Below, in pieces: positions 1 through 6,851 of a DNA stretch of 64,000 nt. Every line of letters starts with the position of its first letter. Position 1 is the first letter of the stretch. The notes beneath the pieces are model-generated. The model worked only from the letters and a program-made list of their open reading frames with translations. It did no database searches and was not told where the DNA came from. The position numbers were made by a program, and so were the translations under genes. Source of the stretch: CAVPWP01 sp963709395 (GTDB lineage Bacteria; Pseudomonadota; Alphaproteobacteria; Rhodobacterales; Rhodobacteraceae); NCBI GenBank assembly GCA_963709395.1, contig CAVPWP010000014.1:62001-126000 (forward strand), given 5' to 3'.

Positions 1-613
1 GCACGGCGAAGGGGGGCGGCGTGTCGATCAGGATCCCGCGATCGCGGGCGACGGCGTAAGGCAGGAAGAACCACAGGCTTTCACCCTGCCGCCAAGCCCC
101 GGTCCGCAGGTCTTCTGCGCCCATGTCATAGGCCGCCGCAAGCCCGGGGTCGGGGTGAAGCCGCGCCAGGGCCTGGCTAAGGTCCTCGTTCGGGTTCACG
201 CGTGGCTTGCGTCGCGCCAGCGCCGCCTTCCAGGCCGCGTGATCCTGCGCGATCCATCCCAGCTGGTCGGGGTTCTTGGCGACGACTTTCGCAATCATCT
301 CGGGCGGAAGGACATAGGGCGAGACGATGCTGACCAAGACGCGTTTGCCGTCATGGTCAAGGTCGTCGGGATCGCGCACGTCCTTTTCATCCAGAAGTTG
401 TCGGACCTGATGATGGACCCTGACCCGGATCCAGTCGGCGTCCGAAAGGGCGGGAAAGAGGTGCCGCCGCGCCTGCGGCGGGATCGGGGCCTCCATCCCA
501 TCCGGATGCGCCACACGCGTGCAATCGGCCACGAAGGCGCGCGCCTCGTCCCACCAAGGAGGATTGTCGCTCCCGCCTTCGCCACGGCGGCCGTTCTTCC
601 AGAAAAAACCCAT
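1..613 (-). CDS. Unknown protein, 3' end cut by window edge
   Basis: An open minus-strand frame starts at the ATG at 613-611 and runs off the left edge, giving at least 204 residues without a stop. The visible protein is soluble, rich in Asp, Arg and Pro, starts MGFFWKNGRRG and contains WIRVRVHHQVRQLL and VLPPEMIAKVVAKNPDQ. Codon use is natural for this genome (GC-rich third positions), unlike the other frames here. A GGGAG lies about ten bases before the ATG. I do not recognise a family and no membrane segment or signal peptide is visible. It is the last gene before a stretch of decayed accessory DNA. Confidence 0.6.
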   Translation of the reverse strand, partial: MGFFWKNGRRGEGGSDNPPWWDEARAFVADCTRVAHPDGMEAPIPPQARRHLFPALSDADWIRVRVHHQVRQLLDEKDVRDPDDLDHDGKRVLVSIVSPYVLPPEMIAKVVAKNPDQLGWIAQDHAAWKAALARRKPRVNPNEDLSQALARLHPDPGLAAAYDMGAEDLRTGAWRQGESLWFFLPYAVARDRGILIDTPPPFAV

Positions 614-697
614 GCTGTCGGATGCTCCCGCAAGGCGTCACCACGTCGAAAGGAGAATCGGAATTGCGCCTAATGTCATGGTCTGAAGGAGGCCATT

Positions 698-958
698 TCA
701 TGACAAAACGGCTTGCATGCCTTGAAAAGAGGATTCTGGCAGTTCACGTCGGCCACATTGATTGGCGCGCGCGAGGATACCCGCGATGGCGTAGTATCCA
801 AGCCCGTCTTCAACTTCATCCCTGCTACAGGCCTTCGTCAATCTGTTGACCAGGCCGAAGGGGACGCGACGCAGCACGAAATCGCGCGGTCGAGACATGA
901 ACACGAGCAGCAGAAGACTTCCCGCAAACCAACGAAATAGGATCAAAATCGCCACCAT
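698..958 (-). CDS. Possible small membrane protein, unknown
   Basis: A weak candidate of 86 residues read from the ATG at 958. It begins with a hydrophobic stretch (WFAGSLLLLVFM, about residues 10-21) followed by a basic segment (SRPRDFVLRR), as in a single-span protein with a cytoplasmic tail. No convincing ribosome binding site precedes the ATG. The frame stays open further upstream, but that part looks non-coding. No family is recognised, and it may be a decayed fragment or a chance frame in the island-like DNA. Confidence 0.28.
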   Translation of the reverse strand: MVAILILFRWFAGSLLLLVFMSRPRDFVLRRVPFGLVNRLTKACSRDEVEDGLGYYAIAGILARANQCGRRELPESSFQGMQAVLS

Positions 959-1485
959 CCATTGCTGGAAAGAATAAGGTGTCGGCGTCACGAGGCCAGC
1001 CTGACAACACCACAACCGGACCGGCATGCTGCAGCAGAGACGAGCGACCGGTCTTGGATAGCCGTATCGCAGCACTCGGCCACGGTCGATAGGCCGCTTT
1101 GGGCCGGACTCGGCGCTTCCCGCACTCCCCGCGAGTGTCAGCAACTCGGATGATCCGAACTTCCAACTGCTGCCGCCGGGCTTCGATGTCTTGGTCACCG
1201 GTGCCGGACGGGCGTCGGCGGCTCTCAAGTCGTCAAGTCAGTGCTGCACTCCGAGCTTCAACCGATTTGCTTTGGGGGGGCGCAGCGGCTGTCGCCGGGA
1301 TTCGGATCGGTGGCGGACCCGCCGGAATTCCTCGCACGCAACTTTTTTCGGTTTTCCGCTTCGTCTTCCGCCGCACCGGCCAATCTCTCTCGTCGACGCC
1401 AACCAGCATGCCCGAGGAAGGAGGTTGCCGGGCCCGATCTTGAAACTGCCGCGATGGCGCAGCGCAACCAAGAAGGTGGACGACG
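959..1485. other. Non-coding or decayed stretch; leader of next gene
   Basis: No frame here has convincing codon use. The last 150 bases (about 1347-1500) form the leader of the gene at 1486 and resemble the segment at about 3590-3740 ahead of a broken small ORF. Both carry a T-run, then CGCTTCGTCTT, then CCAATCTC, then a TTGAA..GGCCGCGA-like block just before an ATG whose product starts M(F/L)DTL. The rest shows nothing recognisable. Confidence 0.45.
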
Positions 1486-1902
1486 ATGTTCGATACCCTT
1501 CCTACCCACTCCCGCAACGCCCTTATCGACGAGGTGCGATGCCTCTTCTTCGATCACGGACATGACCTGTCCGACGCGGCGCGTCTGATCGCCGGCGTCC
1601 CCGGAGAGGGGCGCGTGATCGGCCTCGCGCTCCGCCTCGAACGTGCCGTCGCTCTCGACGACGGCATCCACCGCGATCTCGCGGCTCTTCACGCCCTGCT
1701 CGCACTCGAGAACGTACGAGAGGGAGATCCGATCGAGACCTTCCTCCTGTCTGGACCTGGTCCGGCATCAAGGGAGGTCGAGACCATCTGCCTGCTCACC
1801 GACCTCCTCGAAGATCTCCTCTCCAGGATCGGCCCTGTCATGGCCGATGCCGGCCACCGGGAGAACGTTCTCCAGTCCGACGCAACCGCCAAGGCGGCCT
1901 GA
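1486..1902 (+). CDS. Unknown 138-residue soluble protein
   Basis: The frame starts MFDTLPTHSRNALIDEV and is mostly predicted helix, acidic, with no signal peptide or membrane span. Codon use is natural. An AAGG lies about 13 bases before the ATG. I recognise no domain. The C-terminal half (IETFLLSGPGPASREVE followed by LLTDLLEDLL) weakly resembles the equivalent part of the next gene (EFLLPRERPTYSERGEE then LLDLFERF), so the two could be distant paralogues; this is by eye only. The gene after it begins 77 bases downstream on the same strand, so they may be co-transcribed. The setting is accessory DNA with transposon remnants. Confidence 0.55.
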   Translation: MFDTLPTHSRNALIDEVRCLFFDHGHDLSDAARLIAGVPGEGRVIGLALRLERAVALDDGIHRDLAALHALLALENVREGDPIETFLLSGPGPASREVETICLLTDLLEDLLSRIGPVMADAGHRENVLQSDATAKAA

Positions 1903-1978
1903 TCATCCTTGCCCGGCCCTCAACGGGGCCGGGTCTTGAAGCCCTGCCGTGAGGGCCGGGGCATTGTGCGAGGATCGC

Positions 1979-2506
1979 ATGACTTCATCGACAGTATTCC
2001 GGGCGGGTCTCGAGGACCTGGCTCTCGAGACCATATGTCTCGGCCTCGAGCTCACGCGCGCAGCGAGCATGGCCGATCTCAGTGCCGGCAACCCCGACTT
2101 CGGGCAGATGGCCGAGGTCCTCATCCGGCTCGCCGACCGGAACCCTTTCAGGCCGGAAGACGATCACTTCCTGCGCGCGCTCCGCGTCGTCCTCGCGGCC
2201 GAGGTCGCGGGCGAGGTGATCGGGACCGAGCGTCTCATCGCCAGCCTCGACGACGGGGAACCGGGAGAATTCCTCCTCCCGCGGGAACGTCCCACCTATA
2301 GCGAACGTGGGGAGGAGCTCCGGCACCTCCTCGATCTCTTCGAGCGCTTCATGGCCGCCCGGGAGGCGGCGCTCAACCGAGCCGCGGCTGAACGCGCGGT
2401 AGTTGAGCTTCTGGGCACGCAAGACCGGTCTGCAAGGCCTCCGCGGCTCGCGAAGAGACCTCTCAGGCGGGTCCAAGAGGGAAAAATCTTTCAATTTGAA
2501 TCATGA
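1979..2506 (+). CDS. Unknown 175-residue soluble protein
   Basis: The start was set at the ATG at 1979 because GAGGA lies just upstream; an earlier in-frame ATG at 1949 lacks this. The protein starts MTSSTVFRAGLEDLALE and looks helical, with alternating acidic and basic stretches and no signal or membrane segment. The tail (about residues 145-175) is basic, with KRPLRR. It may be distantly related to the preceding protein. No known family is recognised. A perfect 10-base inverted repeat begins nine bases after the stop. Confidence 0.55.
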   Translation: MTSSTVFRAGLEDLALETICLGLELTRAASMADLSAGNPDFGQMAEVLIRLADRNPFRPEDDHFLRALRVVLAAEVAGEVIGTERLIASLDDGEPGEFLLPRERPTYSERGEELRHLLDLFERFMAAREAALNRAAAERAVVELLGTQDRSARPPRLAKRPLRRVQEGKIFQFES

Positions 2507-2514
2507 GCTTGCGA

Positions 2515-2547
2515 GAAATCGCAAAGATTTCTTGGGCTTGCGATTTC
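2515..2547. repeat. Stem-loop after unknown gene
   Basis: GAAATCGCAA (2515-2524) and TTGCGATTTC (2538-2547) are perfect complements separated by 13 bases, just after the stop at 2506. No T-run follows, so it is not a classical intrinsic terminator; it could still protect or end the transcript. Confidence 0.5.
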
Positions 2548-2633
2548 CGGGATGCCGGAACTGACCGCAGCCTTCTTTTCAGGGCGACCGAGTGCGTGGC
2601 GAACCAACGACCAGACACCGATCGGCTATCACC

Positions 2634-2653
2634 GGGAGGCGGCGCCGCCTCCC
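2634..2653. repeat. Perfect 20-base palindrome
   Basis: GGGAGGCGGC directly followed by its exact reverse complement GCCGCCTCCC, about 70 bases upstream of the TnsA-like gene. With no spacer it suits a dimeric protein site or cruciform better than an RNA hairpin. Function is unknown. Confidence 0.45.
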
Positions 2654-2724
2654 ACAACGGCAGAAACTGAGCGCATCGATCAGGCCGACACCTGCTCCGC
2701 GCAAGATGAATGGAGAACTCCAAG

Positions 2725-3063
2725 ATGTACGACACACCCGATGGCGGCAGTCGCTTCGCCGTGACGCACCTCGCCCTTTCCACGCTCGCCCGCTGCGACG
2801 TTGTTCGCCTCGAGAACCAGGTCGAGTTCACGTGGATCGATGTCGACTGCACGCTGCATAGCCACTTCTTCGACTTCCGCGTGACGCTCTGGGACGGCCG
2901 GCGCCTCGCACTGATAGTGAAGCGGTTCACGACGGCGCAGAAGCCGGCGTTCGCGGAGAATGCCGCCCGCATTGCCTCCCAGGTGCCCCCGTCCTTCGCG
3001 GATCAGGTTCTGGTGGTCACCGATGAGGCCCTCGGTGACTTTGCGAGCAGGAGGGTCGTCTGA
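2725..3063 (+). CDS. TnsA-like endonuclease-fold protein, probably inactive
   Basis: A 112-residue protein starting MYDTPDGG. The ATG at 2725 was preferred over 2710 because GGAG sits nine bases before it. Its core (HSHFFDFRVTLWDGRR then LALIVKR, about residues 45-68) follows the layout of TnsA N-terminal and related PD-(D/E)xK nucleases: an Asp on one strand, a Gly turn, then a hydrophobic strand ending in Lys. The expected acidic residue before that Lys is Ile here (IVK instead of ExK), and the usual N-terminal E..LE motif is absent. An active nuclease is therefore unlikely. Placement beside an IS remnant fits a decayed Tn7-like or plasmid gene. The family call is inference from motif layout only. 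Confidence 0.4.
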   Translation: MYDTPDGGSRFAVTHLALSTLARCDVVRLENQVEFTWIDVDCTLHSHFFDFRVTLWDGRRLALIVKRFTTAQKPAFAENAARIASQVPPSFADQVLVVTDEALGDFASRRVV

Positions 3064-3085
3064 TCCCTGTCACAACTCCGAGCCC

Positions 3086-3197
3086 TGCCTAGGACACCGA
3101 CTCATAGACCCGCAACCAGATGCGTATTGCGGCGAGCTTGATGAGGGCGAGGAAGTTTGCGTCGTGTTTCTCGTATCGGGTGGCGATGGCCCTGTCC
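3086..3197 (-). mobile_element. IS5-type transposase C-terminal remnant
   Basis: Reading the minus strand from about 3196 to the stop at 3089-3091 gives IATRYEKHDANFLALIKLAA followed by IRIWLRVYESVS. The pattern IATRYEK...NFLA..KLAAIRIWL is the usual C-terminus of IS5-family (IS427/IS1031-like) transposases. An in-frame stop precedes it and the catalytic DDE domain is missing, so only the last 36 or so codons survive. The element's right inverted repeat was not identified with certainty. It marks past transposition into this accessory region. Confidence 0.75.
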
Positions 3198-3724
3198 TAG
3201 TCGAAGTACGCCTTCCTCTCTCGGCTTTCGCTACATCGAACTGATACGCAAGTTCGGCGAAGGGTTTCCTGGGCATCCGGCGAGATGGTTGGTCGATCGT
3301 GTGCGGACGGAGAGCTACACCGCCAAAGCACCAAAGCGGTCCCGAAAGGGTCGGCGGGAAAGAAGGTCGTCCAGGGGAGGAGACGATCTGACGATTTTCG
3401 ATGACTGAGCGCGGTCCTTGTCTTCGAGGCCGTGGATGTGCCAGGCCACCAGAGCGCGAACATCTTCTACGTCAAAGGCGAATGTCCGGTCTGTGCCGAG
3501 TTTTCGCATCCACTGATCGACGAAGGAGGGGGTTTCTGCGGTGCGGCACAAGACCACAAGAAGGGCGGTCGGCGGGCGCCCCCAAGATTTTTTCACTTCT
3601 CGCTTCGTCTTTCCCGATAGCGACCAATCTCCCTGTTCGAAGGACAGCCAGAACCGCTTTGAATCGCGGACTTCAGGCCATCCTTGAAGCGGCCGCGACG
3701 CGGCGCATTCGAACGGGGACGATC
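3198..3724. other. Decayed accessory DNA, no clear gene
   Basis: Short open frames exist on both strands; a minus-strand frame (3596-3315) contains KLGTDRTFAFDVEDVRALV, which could be a gene fragment, but none has a start site, length or family match I can support. The end of the stretch (3590-3724) is the diverged copy of the leader found at about 1347-1485. Confidence 0.4.
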
Positions 3725-3963
3725 ATGCTCGACACCCTTTCCGCCCTCCCAAAAAAATCAAGAAGTCGATCCCTTCAGACGCTTCTTCTGCGGCTGACGA
3801 CGTGTTCGGCGCGGCGAAATCGACCCGGCATCATGCGCAGAACGCGAGCTTGCTCAGTGTACTGCGGCGTAGCGGCAGGCTTCAAGCGCGTCGATCACCT
3901 GAAACCTGCCGGCAAGCTGCTCCGTATCATTCTCGGCCACCGAGACCATGGAAATCATGCTGA
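3725..3963 (+). pseudogene. Frameshifted small gene, copy of the 1486 gene start
   Basis: The ATG at 3725 begins MLDTLSALPK, matching the start MFDTLP of the gene at 1486 and preceded by the same kind of leader. At the A7 run (3751-3757) the natural codon pattern moves by one base, continuing as KKIKKSIPSDASSAADDVFG before a stop at 3961. Nothing after the first ten or so residues resembles the 1486 product. It reads as a broken duplicate, but the evidence is thin. Confidence 0.25.
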
Positions 3964-3994
3964 CAGACTTTGGTCGTCGGCCTCTCGGCATTTG

Positions 3995-5413
3995 CTACTC
4001 GGTGCGCTTGATCGCCGGCGGCGACCACGAACCGTTCAGAACCTCGTCCTTGGGCCAGTAGAGGCGCATGACCATGTAGATCGGTCCGTCCGGCGCCGGC
4101 AGCCAGTTTGCCTTCTGATCCGGGTCGGTGGGCTCGTCCTTCTGGATGTAGAGGGTCAGAGACCCGTCGGCGTTTGTCTTCAGGTCCGGCAGCATCGGCG
4201 AGTTGATCAGGTAGCGATCGATGGGGTTCTCGATCAGCAGCTGCGTCTTGCCGTCATACATGGTCACCGACCAGAAGGCGTTGACCGGTGGATACGCATC
4301 CTTCGGGAAGGTAAGCGTGTAATTTGCCTTGCTGCCGTCGAGCAGCTGGCCGTCGCCATCGTGGCGCGTCAGAGGATAGACCGCCTCGGCCGGGTCGTTG
4401 CCCAGAATGCCTGCAACCGCCACGGCTGCGCGCTGCGCCCAGTCGCCGGCGTAGTCTTCCCGGTCGCCGATCCCCGAGGTGATGACAATCCAGCCGTTGA
4501 CCAGCTTTCCCATCTTCTCGATCTTGTCCTTGATCGTTGCGTCTGCCGCCGTGCCAGCCGCGGCCATCGCCGCCTTGTCGGCGTCGCTGAGCGCGATCGT
4601 CGGGAACGGCTTGCCGGCCTCGATGCCGATCGTGGCAAATGACGCGCGGAGCGGGTCCTCGACGGCCGCCGGGCCGGTCGGCGGGGCGAACTGCAGCAGG
4701 AAGGGCAGGTAGCTCAGGACATCCGACTTCTCGGTCGACGGGTCGATCGCCGGCCAGTCGATGGCGGGCGCCGCCGCAGGGGCCGGTTCGCCGAGGAAGG
4801 CCGACAGCGGCTTGGCCTCGTACTGTGCCTGGATCGCCTTCACATTGTCCATGTCGGCCGCGTTGAAAAGCTGGGTCCGGTAGACGGCGAGCGCGAACTC
4901 AGTCTCCGAGGTGAAGACCTTGGCGACACCTTCAGGCGTCTCACCCGTCCAGCTCGGGCCGGCAACGGCATAGCAGCCGGCGTCGTTGCCGGTGGTGCGG
5001 CTGCCGATATAGCCGAAGTTGAACGTGTACTGGGACGTCAGCTGGACCGCATAGTAGCGGTTCTTGTCGATTTCGGGGACGCACAGCACCACCGGCTCGG
5101 CCCGCAGATCGAGGAACAGCCAAGAATAGGGTGTGTCGCTGTTGGGCGTGACGATCGCGGTGTCGGCGGGCGTGTAGACGCTGGCTTCGTTGGTGATCGT
5201 GTTGAACGGCGCCTTGTACTGGCTGGACTCCTTGTCGACCGCGTATTGGTACATGATCTGGTAGTACATCGACATGGGCAGGCCGTAGATGATGGCCTCT
5301 TCCGCGGTAGACTTGATCTCGTCGGACGTTGGCGCGGTCTGAGCCGACGCCGTGGTCGCCAAAAGCGCGGCTACAAGAGCGGCTTTGGCGGTGTTTGAGA
5401 CTGTTCTGGTCAT
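3995..5413 (-). CDS. Secreted DUF1254/DUF1214 protein, paralogue 1
   Basis: A 472-residue exported protein. Residues 1-24 (MTRTVSNTAKAALVAALLA then TTASA) form a signal peptide ending ASA before QTAP. An N-terminal DUF1254 domain follows (GLPMSMYYQIMYQYAV, TPNSDTPYSWLFLDL), then a C-terminal DUF1214 domain (LTFPKDAYPPVNAFWSVTMY, WLPAPDGPIYMVMRLYWP). The start at 5413 is favoured by GGAG nine bases upstream. The family's biochemical role is unknown; members are periplasmic and often recur as tandem paralogues. It is the most divergent of the three copies here and lies downstream of the channel gene, 320 bases away, on the same strand. Confidence 0.85.
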   Translation of the reverse strand: MTRTVSNTAKAALVAALLATTASAQTAPTSDEIKSTAEEAIIYGLPMSMYYQIMYQYAVDKESSQYKAPFNTITNEASVYTPADTAIVTPNSDTPYSWLFLDLRAEPVVLCVPEIDKNRYYAVQLTSQYTFNFGYIGSRTTGNDAGCYAVAGPSWTGETPEGVAKVFTSETEFALAVYRTQLFNAADMDNVKAIQAQYEAKPLSAFLGEPAPAAAPAIDWPAIDPSTEKSDVLSYLPFLLQFAPPTGPAAVEDPLRASFATIGIEAGKPFPTIALSDADKAAMAAAGTAADATIKDKIEKMGKLVNGWIVITSGIGDREDYAGDWAQRAAVAVAGILGNDPAEAVYPLTRHDGDGQLLDGSKANYTLTFPKDAYPPVNAFWSVTMYDGKTQLLIENPIDRYLINSPMLPDLKTNADGSLTLYIQKDEPTDPDQKANWLPAPDGPIYMVMRLYWPKDEVLNGSWSPPAIKRTE

Positions 5414-5733
5414 GGCTTTTGTCTCCATTGGGCAACGGTAAGAAGGACTTCGCATGTTTTCCGGCAAGCAGCTCGCATACACAGAAGAACCAACGGCCAA
5501 GTCCGAGGCTGGCGGACACCAGACCCCGTGACCAGAATGGACGACGAGGCGAACCGAGAGTCTCTGCCGAACTCGTCGGCCACGATCAATCTGGCCATTC
5601 TCCCCCTCTGTTGCTGCGGCACCAGCTGGCGCTTCACCGGCTCGGGGACCTTTCAGGCACTTCCGGGTCCGATGCCCAGATCGACCTGCATTCCCCGTTC
5701 GTGCCACCACGGTTGCGCGGGTGAGCAAGACTG
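5414..5733. other. 320-base spacer, no gene seen
   Basis: The spacer lies between the channel gene and the first DUF1254 gene. The minus-strand frame of the DUF1254 gene stays open upstream across it but carries no signal of coding there, since the mature signal peptide begins at 5413. A separate promoter for the DUF1254 gene could lie here; no clear -35/-10 pair or hairpin was recognised. Confidence 0.4.
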
Positions 5734-6549
5734 CTATTTCGGGAAGAGAAGCGTCACAATGGCACGCATGCCCCAGCCATCGGGGCCGCCTTCGGGCGCG
5801 TCGGCCCAGTACCGCGCGCCAAGTCCAAATTGTACTGGCTGCTTGCCGAACTTGACGATCTGCGCCACCTGGAAGTTGATCGGAACCGACCATTCCTCGG
5901 TTTCCCAGTTGTAGGTGCTTTCTGTGTTCAGCGTGAAGGAGGTGGCCTTCGGCGTGGAGTAGGACACGAAGGGCTGAAGGAACGTCGAAGACTGGTCGCC
6001 GAATTCGTCGTTGCCACTGATCGACCACACGTGATTGGCAAGGGCGCCGACCGTCCAGGGCCCCGTCTGTTTCAGGGCCACGCCGGTGATGCCCGCGCCC
6101 CATTGATCGGGGGCAATATCGGAACTGGCGGTCGGGAACTGGATCACCGGACCGACGCCCCAGATCAGACCGCCTGCGGTCGGCTTCTTCGGCGAGAAGA
6201 AGAAGCTCTGCAATACGTTGCCGAAACCGGACTGGGAGCCGGATCCGGGAGAAAGATTTTCCTGATCGACCAGCGGGATGATCGTGCGCGAAATCAAGTT
6301 CCAGTTCGGGCTGATCGAGAACGGGATCACCGGCTGGATGTTGAGAAGGCTTTGCTGACCCGATCCATCGCCATAGCCGTCGTTGTAGTTGTACTGAAAC
6401 GGGACACTGACAAGGCTTGAGATCGGGTTCGAGAGCTGCTTGGCAAGATCGGCACTGTCCGACGCTCCGCTGCTTGCATCAGAGGCCTGCGCAACGGCGA
6501 TGGCCGGCAATGCAAGGCAGGCCAGGGTGGTGAGGGCGAATTTCAGCAT
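5734..6549 (-). CDS. Putative outer-membrane channel, MetA-like (PF13557 type)
   Basis: A 271-residue protein with a clear signal peptide (MLKFALTTLACLALPAIAVA, cut before QASDA). The mature part alternates short polar turns with beta-prone, aromatic-rich strands (VPFQYNYNDGYG, NWNLISRTIIPLVDQ, YNWETEEWSVPINFQVAQ) and ends in Phe-Pro-Lys, as in outer-membrane barrels. The layout fits the phenol-degradation MetA-like family, thought to move small hydrophobic compounds across the outer membrane. It sits inside the run of co-directional DUF1254 genes, suggesting a shared envelope or uptake function. The substrate cannot be inferred. Confidence 0.7.
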   Translation of the reverse strand: MLKFALTTLACLALPAIAVAQASDASSGASDSADLAKQLSNPISSLVSVPFQYNYNDGYGDGSGQQSLLNIQPVIPFSISPNWNLISRTIIPLVDQENLSPGSGSQSGFGNVLQSFFFSPKKPTAGGLIWGVGPVIQFPTASSDIAPDQWGAGITGVALKQTGPWTVGALANHVWSISGNDEFGDQSSTFLQPFVSYSTPKATSFTLNTESTYNWETEEWSVPINFQVAQIVKFGKQPVQFGLGARYWADAPEGGPDGWGMRAIVTLLFPK

Positions 6550-6760
6550 TTCGGCGTCTCCGGCTAGATTCAGTTGGGAACGGTAGTAGATCGTTGCGTC
6601 ACTTGCGAGTTGGTTTCTCGCGCCAGAAGGGACTGGCCGGTAGGACCCCGAAGATCCAGGTATTACAGCCGCATCGGCGTTTCTCCAAGATTCAGGCTCT
6701 TGAGACGTCAGGCAGGAAAGTCCTGTCTTCTGTCATCCCGGCCGCCCCGACTGTTTCTCT

Positions 6761-6791
6761 GGTTCAACCGGCGACCCGCACCGGTTGAACC
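6761..6791. repeat. Perfect 11-base inverted repeat
   Basis: GGTTCAACCGG (6761-6771) and CCGGTTGAACC (6781-6791) flank a 9-base loop. The repeat lies in the 302-base gap between the 537-residue DUF1254 gene and the channel gene. No T-run follows on either strand; it may be a Rho-dependent end, an mRNA-stabilising hairpin, or a regulator site. Confidence 0.5.
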
Positions 6792-6822
6792 GAAAGTAAG
6801 CGCCCCGCGGAAGAGCCGGCCG

Positions 6823-6849
6823 CTTCGAGGGCATGGATGGCCCTCGAAG
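6823..6849 (-). terminator. Hairpin directly after DUF1254 paralogue 2
   Basis: CTTCGAGGGC (6823-6832) and GCCCTCGAAG (6840-6849) are perfect complements with a 7-base loop, two bases after the minus-strand stop at 6852. The position suits transcript end formation or 3'-end protection, but no U-tract follows. Confidence 0.45.
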
Positions 6850-6851
6850 AC

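Noticed and set aside
3198..3724. Short minus-strand frame 3596-3315 as a gene
   Set aside because: No start signal, no family and a tail made of repeated Arg/Ser; kept only as possible fragment.
3995..6103. A 702-codon version of DUF1254 paralogue 1
   Set aside because: The extra 230 N-terminal residues overlap the channel gene and look non-coding; the signal peptide starts at 5413.
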